Of a stretch of 20,556 nucleotides of DNA, positions 1 to 6,618 are shown piece after piece. The notes under the pieces are model-generated. The model was given only the letters and a program-made list of their open reading frames with translations. It made no database searches and was not told where the DNA came from. The stretch covers positions 1 through 20,556 of the forward strand of contig MNEO01000070.1 of assembly GCA_001917735.1 (NCBI GenBank), in the 5' to 3' direction. The position numbers and the translations under genes were made by a program. This stretch comes from Chloroflexi bacterium 13_1_40CM_68_21 (GTDB lineage Bacteria > Chloroflexota > Limnocylindria > P2-11E). Numbering within the stretch: position 1 is the stretch's first letter; each line of letters opens with the position of its first letter.

Positions 1-1
1 A

Positions 2-469
2 GGTCCGCTATCTCGCGAAAGGCTCGAGGCTCTGGCGAAGCTGCTGACGGCCGGCGGGATGGACGTGACCGTCGTCGACGATCCTTGGCCGTCGGTCTGG
101 CGGAAGGTCGTGACGAACGCCGCGGTCAATCCGCTGAGCGCGCTCATCCGTAAGACGAACGCGGAGCTGCTCGCGGATGCGCCGGCCTGCCGGATCGCCG
201 ATGGCCTAGCCCGCGAGGTCGCCCGTGTGGCGAGCGCCGCGGGCGTTCCCATCAGCGAGGAGGATGCGGTGCGCCAGTGGCGCGCGATGGCGGCGCTCAC
301 CGGCACGAACCGATCCTCGATGCTTCAGGACGTCGAGGCCGGACGCGCGACCGAGGTGGATGCGATCTCCGGCGCGGTCGCGCGGGAGGGCGAGCGGCGC
401 GGCGTGCCTGCGCCACTCAATCAGGCGATGACACTCCTCGTCTCGGCGGTCTACCCGCGCTCGGCGTAG
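2..469 (+). CDS. panE: Ketopantoate reductase, C-terminal part (5' end outside window)
   Basis: The reading frame is open from the left edge, so the N-terminal NADPH-binding Rossmann domain is missing and only the all-helical C-terminal domain is seen. The enzyme reduces 2-dehydropantoate to pantoate with NADPH in cytoplasmic pantothenate/CoA synthesis. Family landmarks are in order: WRKVVTNAAVNPLSAL carries the catalytic Lys and the substrate-binding Asn, then SSMLQD carries the substrate Ser, then GRATEVDAISGAV carries the conserved Glu, then GVPAPLN near the end. An internal ATG at 59 is not the start, because homology-like sequence continues upstream of it. The last 53 bases overlap the end of the convergent SET-domain gene. 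panC, a later step of the same pathway, lies about 2.3 kb away on the other strand. Another member of the 6-phosphogluconate dehydrogenase-like fold is unlikely given the SSML...TEVD pattern. Confidence 0.9.
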   Translation, partial: GPLSRERLEALAKLLTAGGMDVTVVDDPWPSVWRKVVTNAAVNPLSALIRKTNAELLADAPACRIADGLAREVARVASAAGVPISEEDAVRQWRAMAALTGTNRSSMLQDVEAGRATEVDAISGAVAREGERRGVPAPLNQAMTLLVSAVYPRSA

Positions 470-944
470 ATCTCGACCGACGCTGGTACTCGCGGCGAAT
501 GAACGCCGGGGCGTACGGGAGATAGTGCCTTTGCCGCGCAGGGCCGAGCGTGAAGAAATCGCTGATGATCTCGCCGCTGCAGCTCGCGCTCCCGCACACG
601 CACTTCGACCGTTCGCCCCCAAAGGCGTTCAAGCGGTAATCGATCGTGATCTCCTCTCCAGGCCGGATGTTTCTCCAGGCAAAGACCTTGACGCCGCTGC
701 GCATCGCGCTCGGATCGCAGGAGTGGTTTAGGTAGCAGCCCGGCGGGAGCAGGATGGCGCTGGTCTTGAAGTCAAGTTCGCACAGGTGGCTCTGGTCCTC
801 GCGAGAGAGCGAGCGGATCTCCGCGTTCGAGACGACGCGTCCGTGTCTGCGGCGAAAGATGAATTCCCCCTTCCGGAACGCGCGCAAGGCAAAGACTCCC
901 TTTCCCTTCCTCCTGGCTGGTTTGACGACGACGTCTGTGATCAT
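417..944 (-). CDS. Small SET-domain protein, putative protein-lysine methyltransferase
   Basis: 175 residues. SET enzymes transfer methyl groups from S-adenosylmethionine to protein lysines; the target here is unknown. Visible motifs are GKGVFALRAFRKGEFI (residues 14-29, SET-N), YLNHSCDPSA (71-80, the NHSCxP signature that forms the SAM/pseudoknot site), GEEITIDY (96-103, with the catalytic-region Tyr) and CVCGSASCSG (115-124), a post-SET-like CxC-x4-C metal cluster. A basic tail (about 135-175) follows and shows no family features. The ATG at 944 is the first start after an in-frame TAG just upstream. The Shine-Dalgarno sequence is poor. The gene is divergent from the lipoprotein gene, with 79 bp between them, and its last 53 bases lie opposite the end of panE. 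It is a stand-alone gene with no partner that reveals its substrate. Confidence 0.88.
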   Translation of the reverse strand: MITDVVVKPARRKGKGVFALRAFRKGEFIFRRRHGRVVSNAEIRSLSREDQSHLCELDFKTSAILLPPGCYLNHSCDPSAMRSGVKVFAWRNIRPGEEITIDYRLNAFGGERSKCVCGSASCSGEIISDFFTLGPARQRHYLPYAPAFIRREYQRRSRSTPSAGRPPRRGVSSPD

Positions 945-1013
945 CTGCTACTCGATCCAGATCTCCGCCATTGGGGCAATTCTCGGTCGGGAACCGCGCC
1001 CGCTGCTTGCGCG

Positions 1014-1019
1014 TTAGAT
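1014..1019 (+). promoter_or_regulatory. Possible -10 element (TTAGAT) for the lipoprotein gene
   Basis: TTAGAT ends 4 bases before the GTG at 1024. That would place transcription initiation at or just inside the start codon, as in a leaderless mRNA. I see no convincing -35 box or Shine-Dalgarno sequence. The 79-bp gap (945-1023) must also hold the promoter of the divergent SET gene, for which I cannot pick a hexamer. This is the weakest of the leaderless-type promoters in the window. Confidence 0.3.
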
Positions 1020-1023
1020 AGGC

Positions 1024-1500
1024 GTGAAGCACCTGCTTCCGCTCGTTCTGCTCCTGGCCGCGTGCGGCGGCGCCGCGAGCGGCGGGCCTGCCACGACGCT
1101 CCCGCCCCAGGCGCGCAACGCGCCCGACCGGGTCGACGCGGAAGGCCATTCGTACATCCTCCGGTCGGATCTGTACCGCGACGTCATGCCGGGCCCTGTG
1201 CCGACCCCGCGACGCGGCGTAGGCGGCACGATCTTCCTGCGTGCGGACGTCGCGAGCGACGCACCGCAGGGCATACGCGCAGAAAAGGTCTGGCTCCAGA
1301 GCGGGGCCGTCGTCTGGGAGACAGTGCCGCAGCCCCTTCAGACGTTTGCCGCCGACCGCGTGAACCACCTGTCGCTCAGCGTGCGGGACGGTCCGGTCTG
1401 GGACCCGGGCGCCAAGGTTGACGTCGTGCTGCAGTTCAGCGCCGCCGGCCGCGTCTACTTCATCCAGCAGCGAGGCGTGCCGGTCATCGGCGCGTTGTAG
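1024..1500 (+). CDS. Small predicted lipoprotein of unknown function
   Basis: 158 residues, GTG start. The N-terminus is a typical lipoprotein signal: MKH, then a Leu-rich core, then the lipobox LAAC with Cys14, followed by a Gly/Ala/Ser linker. The mature part should therefore be lipid-anchored at the outer face of the cytoplasmic membrane. The body (about 45-158) reads like a beta-rich, Ig/FN3-like fold with alternating hydrophobics (VWLQSGAVVWETV, HLSLSVRDGP, VDVVLQF), but I recognise no named family. Its TAG stop directly abuts the stop of the convergent MFS gene (1500/1501), leaving no room for an intergenic terminator. The secreted protein at 13705-14226 has a similar size and beta-rich feel, but I see no clear sequence identity between them. 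Confidence 0.72.
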   Translation: MKHLLPLVLLLAACGGAASGGPATTLPPQARNAPDRVDAEGHSYILRSDLYRDVMPGPVPTPRRGVGGTIFLRADVASDAPQGIRAEKVWLQSGAVVWETVPQPLQTFAADRVNHLSLSVRDGPVWDPGAKVDVVLQFSAAGRVYFIQQRGVPVIGAL

Positions 1501-2724
1501 CTACAGGCGCCGCCCGATCAGGAGCGCGATCACGGACAGCACGACGAAAGCGACCCCGATCCAGCTGAAGGCGGTCGCGAGCCCGACGGTCTCGGCGAGA
1601 AAACCGAAGAGCGGCGCGCCGATGCCGCCGACGTGGGCATTCACCAGGTAGTACGCGCCGAGCACCGTCGCCCGGCGACCCGCGGGGGCGCTGTCCATGA
1701 CGAGCGTCTCGGTCACCGTCGAACGCATCGACCAGAGCAGGCCGAACACGATGAGCGTGACGAGGAGAGCCTCGTTCGGCACGGCGGTGACGGCGAAGAC
1801 CGCCGGTCCCATGAACGCGAGGCCGCCCAGCATCACGCGCCGGCGGCCGTAGCGGTCCGAGAGCCAGCCCCCGAGAGGCGCGCCGATCACACCGACGAGC
1901 TGCGGCACGCCGAAGAAGACAGCCGCGAGCGCCGGCGACAGGCCGCGGGCGTCCACCAGGTACAGGGCGAGGAACGCGAGCAAGGCCGCAATGCCGAACT
2001 GGAACGCGATCGAGAGCGAGACGACGGGCCCGACGTCGCGGAAGACCTGTCCGATCTCGCGGAAGGCCGCGAACCGATCGCCCGGCGCGGCGCGCTCGTG
2101 CAGATGGGGCGCGACCAGCCAGAGCAGCGCGCCAAAGAGGATCGGCGCCACCGCGAACCAGACGTAAGGCGTGCGCCATGTGCCGGTAGCCGTCGCGACG
2201 ATCCCCGCCATCGCGGGAGCCGCAAAGAAGGAGAGATGCCCGCCCGTGATGTGAATGCCCATCGCCGTACCGCGCAGGCGCGGCGAGAACGTCCGCGCGA
2301 TGAGCGCGGCGGCCGGACCGTGGTAAGAGCCTGACACGACCCCGAGCAGCACGAGCAGGGCGAGCAGCTGCCAGTAGGCGCCCGCCATGGCGAGCGCCAC
2401 GCTTGCCGCGCCCATGAGGAAGAGCCCTCCGACAATCACCACGCGCGAACCCACGCGGTCGGCAAGCATTCCCCATGGGGCGTTCGCGAGTCCCGAGGCG
2501 ATGGAGAACGCCGACACCGCGAGGCCGCTCTCCGCATAGCTCAGCGCGAAAGCGTCGCGGATCAGGGGTAAGAGCGGATTGAGAAGCGAATTCGTGACGT
2601 GGTGCGAGAAGTGGGCGGCGGTGATCGTGCCGAGCAGAGCTCGTCCGCGCCCCGCCCGCAGCGAGAGCTCCGCGACGACCGGCTCGCTCGGTACCGTGCC
2701 GATCTCTTCGGCGATCGTCGTCAT
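1501..2724 (-). CDS. Major facilitator superfamily transporter
   Basis: 407 residues with about 12 hydrophobic segments, as usual for MFS proteins of the cytoplasmic membrane. MFS motif A appears twice, as expected from the two six-helix halves: WGMLADRVGSR after TM2 (about 84-94) and GGWLSDRYGRRR in the second half. The opening HHVTNSLLNPLLPLIRDAF recalls the fosmidomycin-resistance (Fsr)-like branch, but the substrate cannot be read from sequence. The ATG at 2724 overlaps the panC stop as ATGA. A good Shine-Dalgarno sequence, GAGGA (2735-2731), sits 6 bases upstream, inside panC. This is the last gene of the six-gene minus-strand operon, so it may export a product of it, or it may just be a hitchhiker. 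A pantothenate-related role is only a guess from adjacency. Confidence 0.88.
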   Translation of the reverse strand: MTTIAEEIGTVPSEPVVAELSLRAGRGRALLGTITAAHFSHHVTNSLLNPLLPLIRDAFALSYAESGLAVSAFSIASGLANAPWGMLADRVGSRVVIVGGLFLMGAASVALAMAGAYWQLLALLVLLGVVSGSYHGPAAALIARTFSPRLRGTAMGIHITGGHLSFFAAPAMAGIVATATGTWRTPYVWFAVAPILFGALLWLVAPHLHERAAPGDRFAAFREIGQVFRDVGPVVSLSIAFQFGIAALLAFLALYLVDARGLSPALAAVFFGVPQLVGVIGAPLGGWLSDRYGRRRVMLGGLAFMGPAVFAVTAVPNEALLVTLIVFGLLWSMRSTVTETLVMDSAPAGRRATVLGAYYLVNAHVGGIGAPLFGFLAETVGLATAFSWIGVAFVVLSVIALLIGRRL

Positions 2725-3575
2725 GGAAGGTCCTCGATCGACATCCCGAGCAGCACGTTGTCGATGAGCCGCGCCTTGCCCACCTGCGCGGCGAGCGTGA
2801 TCACGGCGCGCGGGGCCGACCGGACGAGGTCGTCCAACGTGAGGGGATCGGAGACGGCGACGTACTCGAGGCTCACGCCGGGCCCGGATGCCGTCTCACG
2901 CACCCGCTGGCAGAGCTTCGCGGGATCGCGCTCGCCGCGCGCCCAGTCGTCCCGCGCCCCGAACAGCCCGCGCGAGAGCGCGAGCGCATGCCGACGGTCG
3001 TCCGGCGTGAGATACGCGTTGCGCGAGCTCAGCGCCAGACCATCCGGCTCGCGCACGATCGGGCAGCCGACGACGCGGACGCCGAGCCGCAGGTCGCGCG
3101 TCATCGTCTGGATCACGCGCAGCTGCTGAAAGTCCTTCTGGCCGAAGTACGCGACGTCGGGCCGGACGATCTCAAAGAGCTTGGTCACGACGGTCGCCAC
3201 GCCGCTGAAGTGGCCTGGCCGCGCCGCGCCCTCGAGCCGCGCCGCGATCGGCCCAGGCTGCACCCGGGTCGCATCGCCCTCCGGGTACATCTCAGCAACG
3301 TTTGGCGCGAAGATCATCGCGGCCCCGAGGCGCTCGCACAGCGCGATGTCAGCGGGCTCGTCGCGCGGGTACGCGGAGAAGTCTTCGTGCGGACCGAACT
3401 GGATCGGGTTGACGAAGATCGAGACAACGGCCAGGTCATCGTCACGAACGGCACGCTCGATGAGTGAGGCGTGCCCTGCATGGAGCGCACCCATCGTCGG
3501 GACGAGACCGATGGAGGCCTTGGCCGACGCCGCGCGGAACGCGCGGGCATCGGCGATAGAACGAAGGACCTTCAA
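2721..3575 (-). CDS. panC: Pantothenate synthetase (pantoate--beta-alanine ligase)
   Basis: 284 residues, the usual family length. The enzyme joins pantoate and beta-alanine at the cost of ATP, through a pantoyl-adenylate, in the cytoplasm. Family signatures are PTMGALHAGH (26-35, the HIGH-like ATP site), FVNPIQFGPHEDF (54-66), GHFSGVATVVTKLF (121-134), FGQKDFQQ (144-151) and PIVREPDGLALSSRN (172-186, the KMSKS-equivalent loop). It starts at TTG (3575), which overlaps the stop of the GpgS gene as TTGA; no ATG or GTG lies in a better position. It ends in an ATGA overlap with the MFS gene, so it should be translationally coupled on both sides. It is odd as a vitamin gene in the middle of a sugar-transferase operon, although panE lies across the SET/lipoprotein pair. 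Confidence 0.95.
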   Translation of the reverse strand: MKVLRSIADARAFRAASAKASIGLVPTMGALHAGHASLIERAVRDDDLAVVSIFVNPIQFGPHEDFSAYPRDEPADIALCERLGAAMIFAPNVAEMYPEGDATRVQPGPIAARLEGAARPGHFSGVATVVTKLFEIVRPDVAYFGQKDFQQLRVIQTMTRDLRLGVRVVGCPIVREPDGLALSSRNAYLTPDDRRHALALSRGLFGARDDWARGERDPAKLCQRVRETASGPGVSLEYVAVSDPLTLDDLVRSAPRAVITLAAQVGKARLIDNVLLGMSIEDLP

Positions 3576-5389
3576 TCAGCAGGAGTATCGCGCTTGTGCT
3601 TCGCCCGGTACGCGGGGATCGTCGAGATCGGTGGACGCTCGACGTCGATGATGTCGTGCAGCTCGAGATGCAGCTTTCCGCCCGACGCCGCGATGAGCTT
3701 CATCGTGAAATTGGCTTCTTCGAGAAGGTTCGTGTTCTGCGCCTCGCCCACCCGCTTCAGCGCGACCTGCAGGACCTCGAAGCTCATCATCGATAGCTCG
3801 TGGAGCGACTGGTTGCGGTGGATTCGCTGCTTCATATCAACCTGCGCGATCGCACCGAGACCGACGCGCTGCAGCGTGTCCACGAGCAAGCCCGTCTCGA
3901 CGCCGTAGCCGGAGAAGAACGGCAGCTGTTCGAGCAGCGTGCGGCGGCCGGCCTGCTCGCCGCTCAGCGGTTGGACGATCCCCGATAGCTCCGGAAAAAA
4001 GAGATTGAGGATCGGACGCGCCGCAAGCTCCGTCACTCTGCCGCCACCGGTCGCCTGGAGCTCGTCGCCGATGCGCAGCGGACGCTGGTAGAAGGCCTTC
4101 ACGAACTGAAGGTCGGGCCGGAGCAGCAGCGGGCCGACGATCCCGTAGACGAACTTCGGATGCGCGCTCGTGACGTCCGTGTCGATCCACACCACGATGT
4201 CGCCGCTGAGCACCTGCAAGCTCTTCCACAGCGCCTCGCCCTTGCCGCGGTGGCTCCCGGTCTCGGGAAGGATCTCGTCGTGGATGAAGACCGGCACGCC
4301 TTCCTCCTCGGCGATCTTCCGAGTGCGGTCCTCGGAGCGGGAGTCGATGACGACCAGCTCGTCGATAAGCGGAAAGCGCTCGACCAGCCGCGATCGTATG
4401 GCGCGGATGACCTGGCGGATCGTCGTTTCCTCGTTGAGGGTGGGAAGTCCGACCGAGATACGCAGGTTCTGTCGCTCCTTGGCCTCGACCAAGCGGCGCA
4501 GATCCGCGAACTCGCTCGAGCTGAACGTGTTCTCGACGAACCACTTGTCGACGATCTCCCCCAGGACACGGCTGCGATCGGCGCGCTCCTGCGGAAGACG
4601 GGTCCGCTCGACGAAGACCGTTGATGCGATCGGGGCGCTCGTGCGCACGACTACCGCGTTGCGGGCCGCGTCGATGAGCGAATGGCCGATGGGTCCGAGC
4701 GGATCGCGCGCGCCCTCGCGCCCGGTGGCGCCGAAGACGATCGCGTCGTGCTCCGCGAGCTCCTCACCGATCACGCTCGCGGGATCGCCCGATCGCGTGA
4801 CGAGCCGCTCGACACGTTCGTCGTACGCGCGCTCGCCGAGGAGCTGGTAGAGCGTCGAGCGCCTCTTGCCGCCGCCAGGCTCCGCGACGTGCAGCAGCGT
4901 GACCGACCCGTTCTGCGCCCGCGCGAGCTCGATACCGAGCCGAGCGGCGAGCTGCGCGTAGCGACCGCCGCGGACCGGGACGAGGATCCGCCGAGCCCGG
5001 GCCGGCGCGCCCTTCACCACTGCGACGTCGGACGGTGGATCGCGAAGGATCGCCTCGATCGTGGTGCCGAGCAGATCCCACCCGGGCCGCCGCCAGCCGA
5101 CGAGCAGAAGGTCGGGCCGCTCGCTGGCGCACGCATCGCGGATGGCGTCCCACCCGACCCGGGCGACTGTAACGAGCGATCGGACGTGGCGTCCGGCGAG
5201 ATCCGCCGCGAGCGCGTCGAGGGCCCGCCGGCGGCCGCGCGCCTCGGGCTGTGCGGACGCGAGCGTGTCCTCGCGCGTCACCTCGATGACCGAGGCGAGA
5301 ACGACCTCGCCGCCGCAGGCGAGAGCGGCCGCGGTCTCGACGAGCGCGCTCTCACGCTCGGGCTCGGTGATCGCGACGAGCACTTTCAC
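3572..5389 (-). CDS. gpgS: Usp-Usp-GpgS fusion: glucosyl-3-phosphoglycerate synthase with two universal stress domains
   Basis: 605 residues. The C-terminal half (about 305-600) is a GpgS-type GT-A enzyme, which transfers glucose from an NDP-glucose to 3-phosphoglycerate, the first step to glucosylglycerate (and to methylglucose polysaccharides in mycobacteria). Landmarks are PTLNEE (316-321), RGKGEALWKSL (381-391), the DxD motif DTD (403-405), GGGRVTELAARPI (448-460), QPLSGE (473-478), GYGVETGLLVDT (494-505) and the metal-ligand His in HRNQSL (524-529). The N-terminal half holds two Usp-like domains, about 1-127 and 133-252. The second carries a recognisable nucleotide loop, GATGREGARDPLGPIGHS (220-237). 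Characterised GpgS proteins lack such domains. The start is taken at GTG 5389, 11 bases after the GT4 stop, because the frame upstream of it shadows GT4. An alternative GTG lies at 5383. The stop overlaps panC as TTGA. Function of the GpgS part is secure; the sensing role of the Usp part is inferred. Confidence 0.9.
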   Translation of the reverse strand: MKVLVAITEPERESALVETAAALACGGEVVLASVIEVTREDTLASAQPEARGRRRALDALAADLAGRHVRSLVTVARVGWDAIRDACASERPDLLLVGWRRPGWDLLGTTIEAILRDPPSDVAVVKGAPARARRILVPVRGGRYAQLAARLGIELARAQNGSVTLLHVAEPGGGKRRSTLYQLLGERAYDERVERLVTRSGDPASVIGEELAEHDAIVFGATGREGARDPLGPIGHSLIDAARNAVVVRTSAPIASTVFVERTRLPQERADRSRVLGEIVDKWFVENTFSSSEFADLRRLVEAKERQNLRISVGLPTLNEETTIRQVIRAIRSRLVERFPLIDELVVIDSRSEDRTRKIAEEEGVPVFIHDEILPETGSHRGKGEALWKSLQVLSGDIVVWIDTDVTSAHPKFVYGIVGPLLLRPDLQFVKAFYQRPLRIGDELQATGGGRVTELAARPILNLFFPELSGIVQPLSGEQAGRRTLLEQLPFFSGYGVETGLLVDTLQRVGLGAIAQVDMKQRIHRNQSLHELSMMSFEVLQVALKRVGEAQNTNLLEEANFTMKLIAASGGKLHLELHDIIDVERPPISTIPAYRAKHKRDTPAD

Positions 5390-5400
5390 GGGCGAAGCAT
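5386..5400 (-). other. Four-codon open frame between GT4 and the Usp-GpgS gene
   Basis: Directly after the TAG of the GT4 gene comes ATG (TAGATG), opening a frame that reads Met-Leu-Arg-Pro and ends at TGA. That TGA overlaps the GTG start of the Usp-GpgS gene as GTGA. The arrangement could hand terminating ribosomes across an otherwise SD-less 11-base gap. A frame this short can arise by chance, so this is recorded as a curiosity and not as a gene. Confidence 0.25.
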
Positions 5401-6618
5401 CTAGGCGAGGTCCCCGAGCACGAGCGGGACCACCTGCTCGTCGAGCACGCGCGGCCACGAGAGCGCGCGCACGCGCGAGCGGAAGCGCGCGCCGGGCTCC
5501 TCGAGGGCGCGCTCGACGGCTTCCGCGATCGCCTCGCCCGAGGCATCCGGGCTCACGTAGGTCGCCGCATCCGCGGCGAGCGCGCGCAGCGGCGCAAGGT
5601 CGCTGCAGACGATCGGCAGCCGGTGGAGCGCCGCTTCGAGGAGTGGAATGCCGAAGCCCTCGCTCTCGCTTGGCAGCACGAGCACGTCGGCGAGGGAGTA
5701 GAGATCCGCGACCAGACGGTATGGCGCGCGCACGCCAAGCGCATGAAGAATGTGGACCCCGGGTGCGCGACCGGCGAGCTCGGCGAGCTCGGCGAGGTAG
5801 CTCTCGTTCGCGGGGTTGTGCGGTCCGGGCGGGCCCGTCACCACGAGCGCCGCCCGATGGCCCCGTCCGCGGAGCGCGACGACTGCGGCGATCGCAGCCT
5901 CGATCCGCTTGCGCCGGGTCAGACGAGCCGGGAGCACGAGCAGCGGATCGGACCGGTAGAGGTCGAGCCGCTCCGCGAGGCGCGCGCCCGCCGCGGACAG
6001 ACCGAGCGAGGCGGCCATGTCGACGCCGTTGGGGACGACCGCGACTTTTTCGCGCGACAGGCCGGTCACGGACGCGAGCTGCCGAGCACGCTCGTCGGAG
6101 ACGGCCACATAGCGGACGCCGGGATGGGCGCGCGCTATGAGCTCCCACGGATCGCCGGGGTGCCGCTCGGAGGCGTACTGCGGATCAGACCACGCGAGGT
6201 CGTGCGTCCACGCGATGACCAAACCGGGCCGTTCGCTCGCGAGCCAGACCAGCGCTTCGGTGAGCGCGAGGTCCTTGTGCATGGTGAGGACGTTGTGCGC
6301 GATGACGCGATCGGCCTTCGCGAAGAATGGACGCAGGCGGCGCACGAGCTTTTCCACCAGGACGTCGTGCGCCTTCGTGCGCTCGCCGCGCGCCAAGGCC
6401 CTGAAGTCCCGCAGGACCGCGGGATGGCGAGAATCCGCCTCGGGCACCCGCACCAAACGGGTGCCCTTCGGGGCGCGGCCGCGTCCGGCGACGATCGTCA
6501 CGAGGGCACCGGCATCCTTCAGTGCGCGGGCATGCGCGCCCATGACCTGCTCGACGCCTCCCGGGATGGAGGGCGCGGTGTAGTGAACGAGTAGGACGCG
6601 CGGGCGCCGGCGGCTCAT
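5401..6618 (-). CDS. GT4-family (GT-B fold) glycosyltransferase
   Basis: 405 residues, cytoplasmic, probably membrane-associated. It shows the retaining GT4 pattern. The N-terminal domain opens with VLLVHYTAPSIPGGVEQVMG (8-27, the acceptor-side GG loop). The linker has VPNGVDM (195-201). The donor domain begins with LVLPARLTRRKRIEAAI (227-243, with the Arg/Lys pair that binds donor phosphates) and contains ESEGFGIPLLEAA (318-330), the E-x7-E motif. The acceptor and sugar donor cannot be told from sequence. The ATG at 6618 overlaps the stop of the glycoside hydrolase gene as ATGA. The end lies 11 bases before the GTG of the Usp-GpgS gene. Position between a hydrolase and GpgS suggests work on the same sugar or polymer; alternatives include synthesis of a cell-wall or lipid-linked glycan. 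Confidence 0.9.
   Translation of the reverse strand: MSRRRPRVLLVHYTAPSIPGGVEQVMGAHARALKDAGALVTIVAGRGRAPKGTRLVRVPEADSRHPAVLRDFRALARGERTKAHDVLVEKLVRRLRPFFAKADRVIAHNVLTMHKDLALTEALVWLASERPGLVIAWTHDLAWSDPQYASERHPGDPWELIARAHPGVRYVAVSDERARQLASVTGLSREKVAVVPNGVDMAASLGLSAAGARLAERLDLYRSDPLLVLPARLTRRKRIEAAIAAVVALRGRGHRAALVVTGPPGPHNPANESYLAELAELAGRAPGVHILHALGVRAPYRLVADLYSLADVLVLPSESEGFGIPLLEAALHRLPIVCSDLAPLRALAADAATYVSPDASGEAIAEAVERALEEPGARFRSRVRALSWPRVLDEQVVPLVLGDLA

Noticed and set aside
5061..6140. 359-codon plus-strand frame
   Set aside because: Arg/Ala/Ser-rich low-complexity translation opposite GT4 and Usp-GpgS; a GC-driven shadow.
5390..6148. Upstream extension of the Usp-GpgS frame to a start at 6148
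   Set aside because: The extra 253 residues are Arg/Ala-rich shadow sequence over GT4. Usp homology begins right at GTG 5389, just after the GT4 stop.
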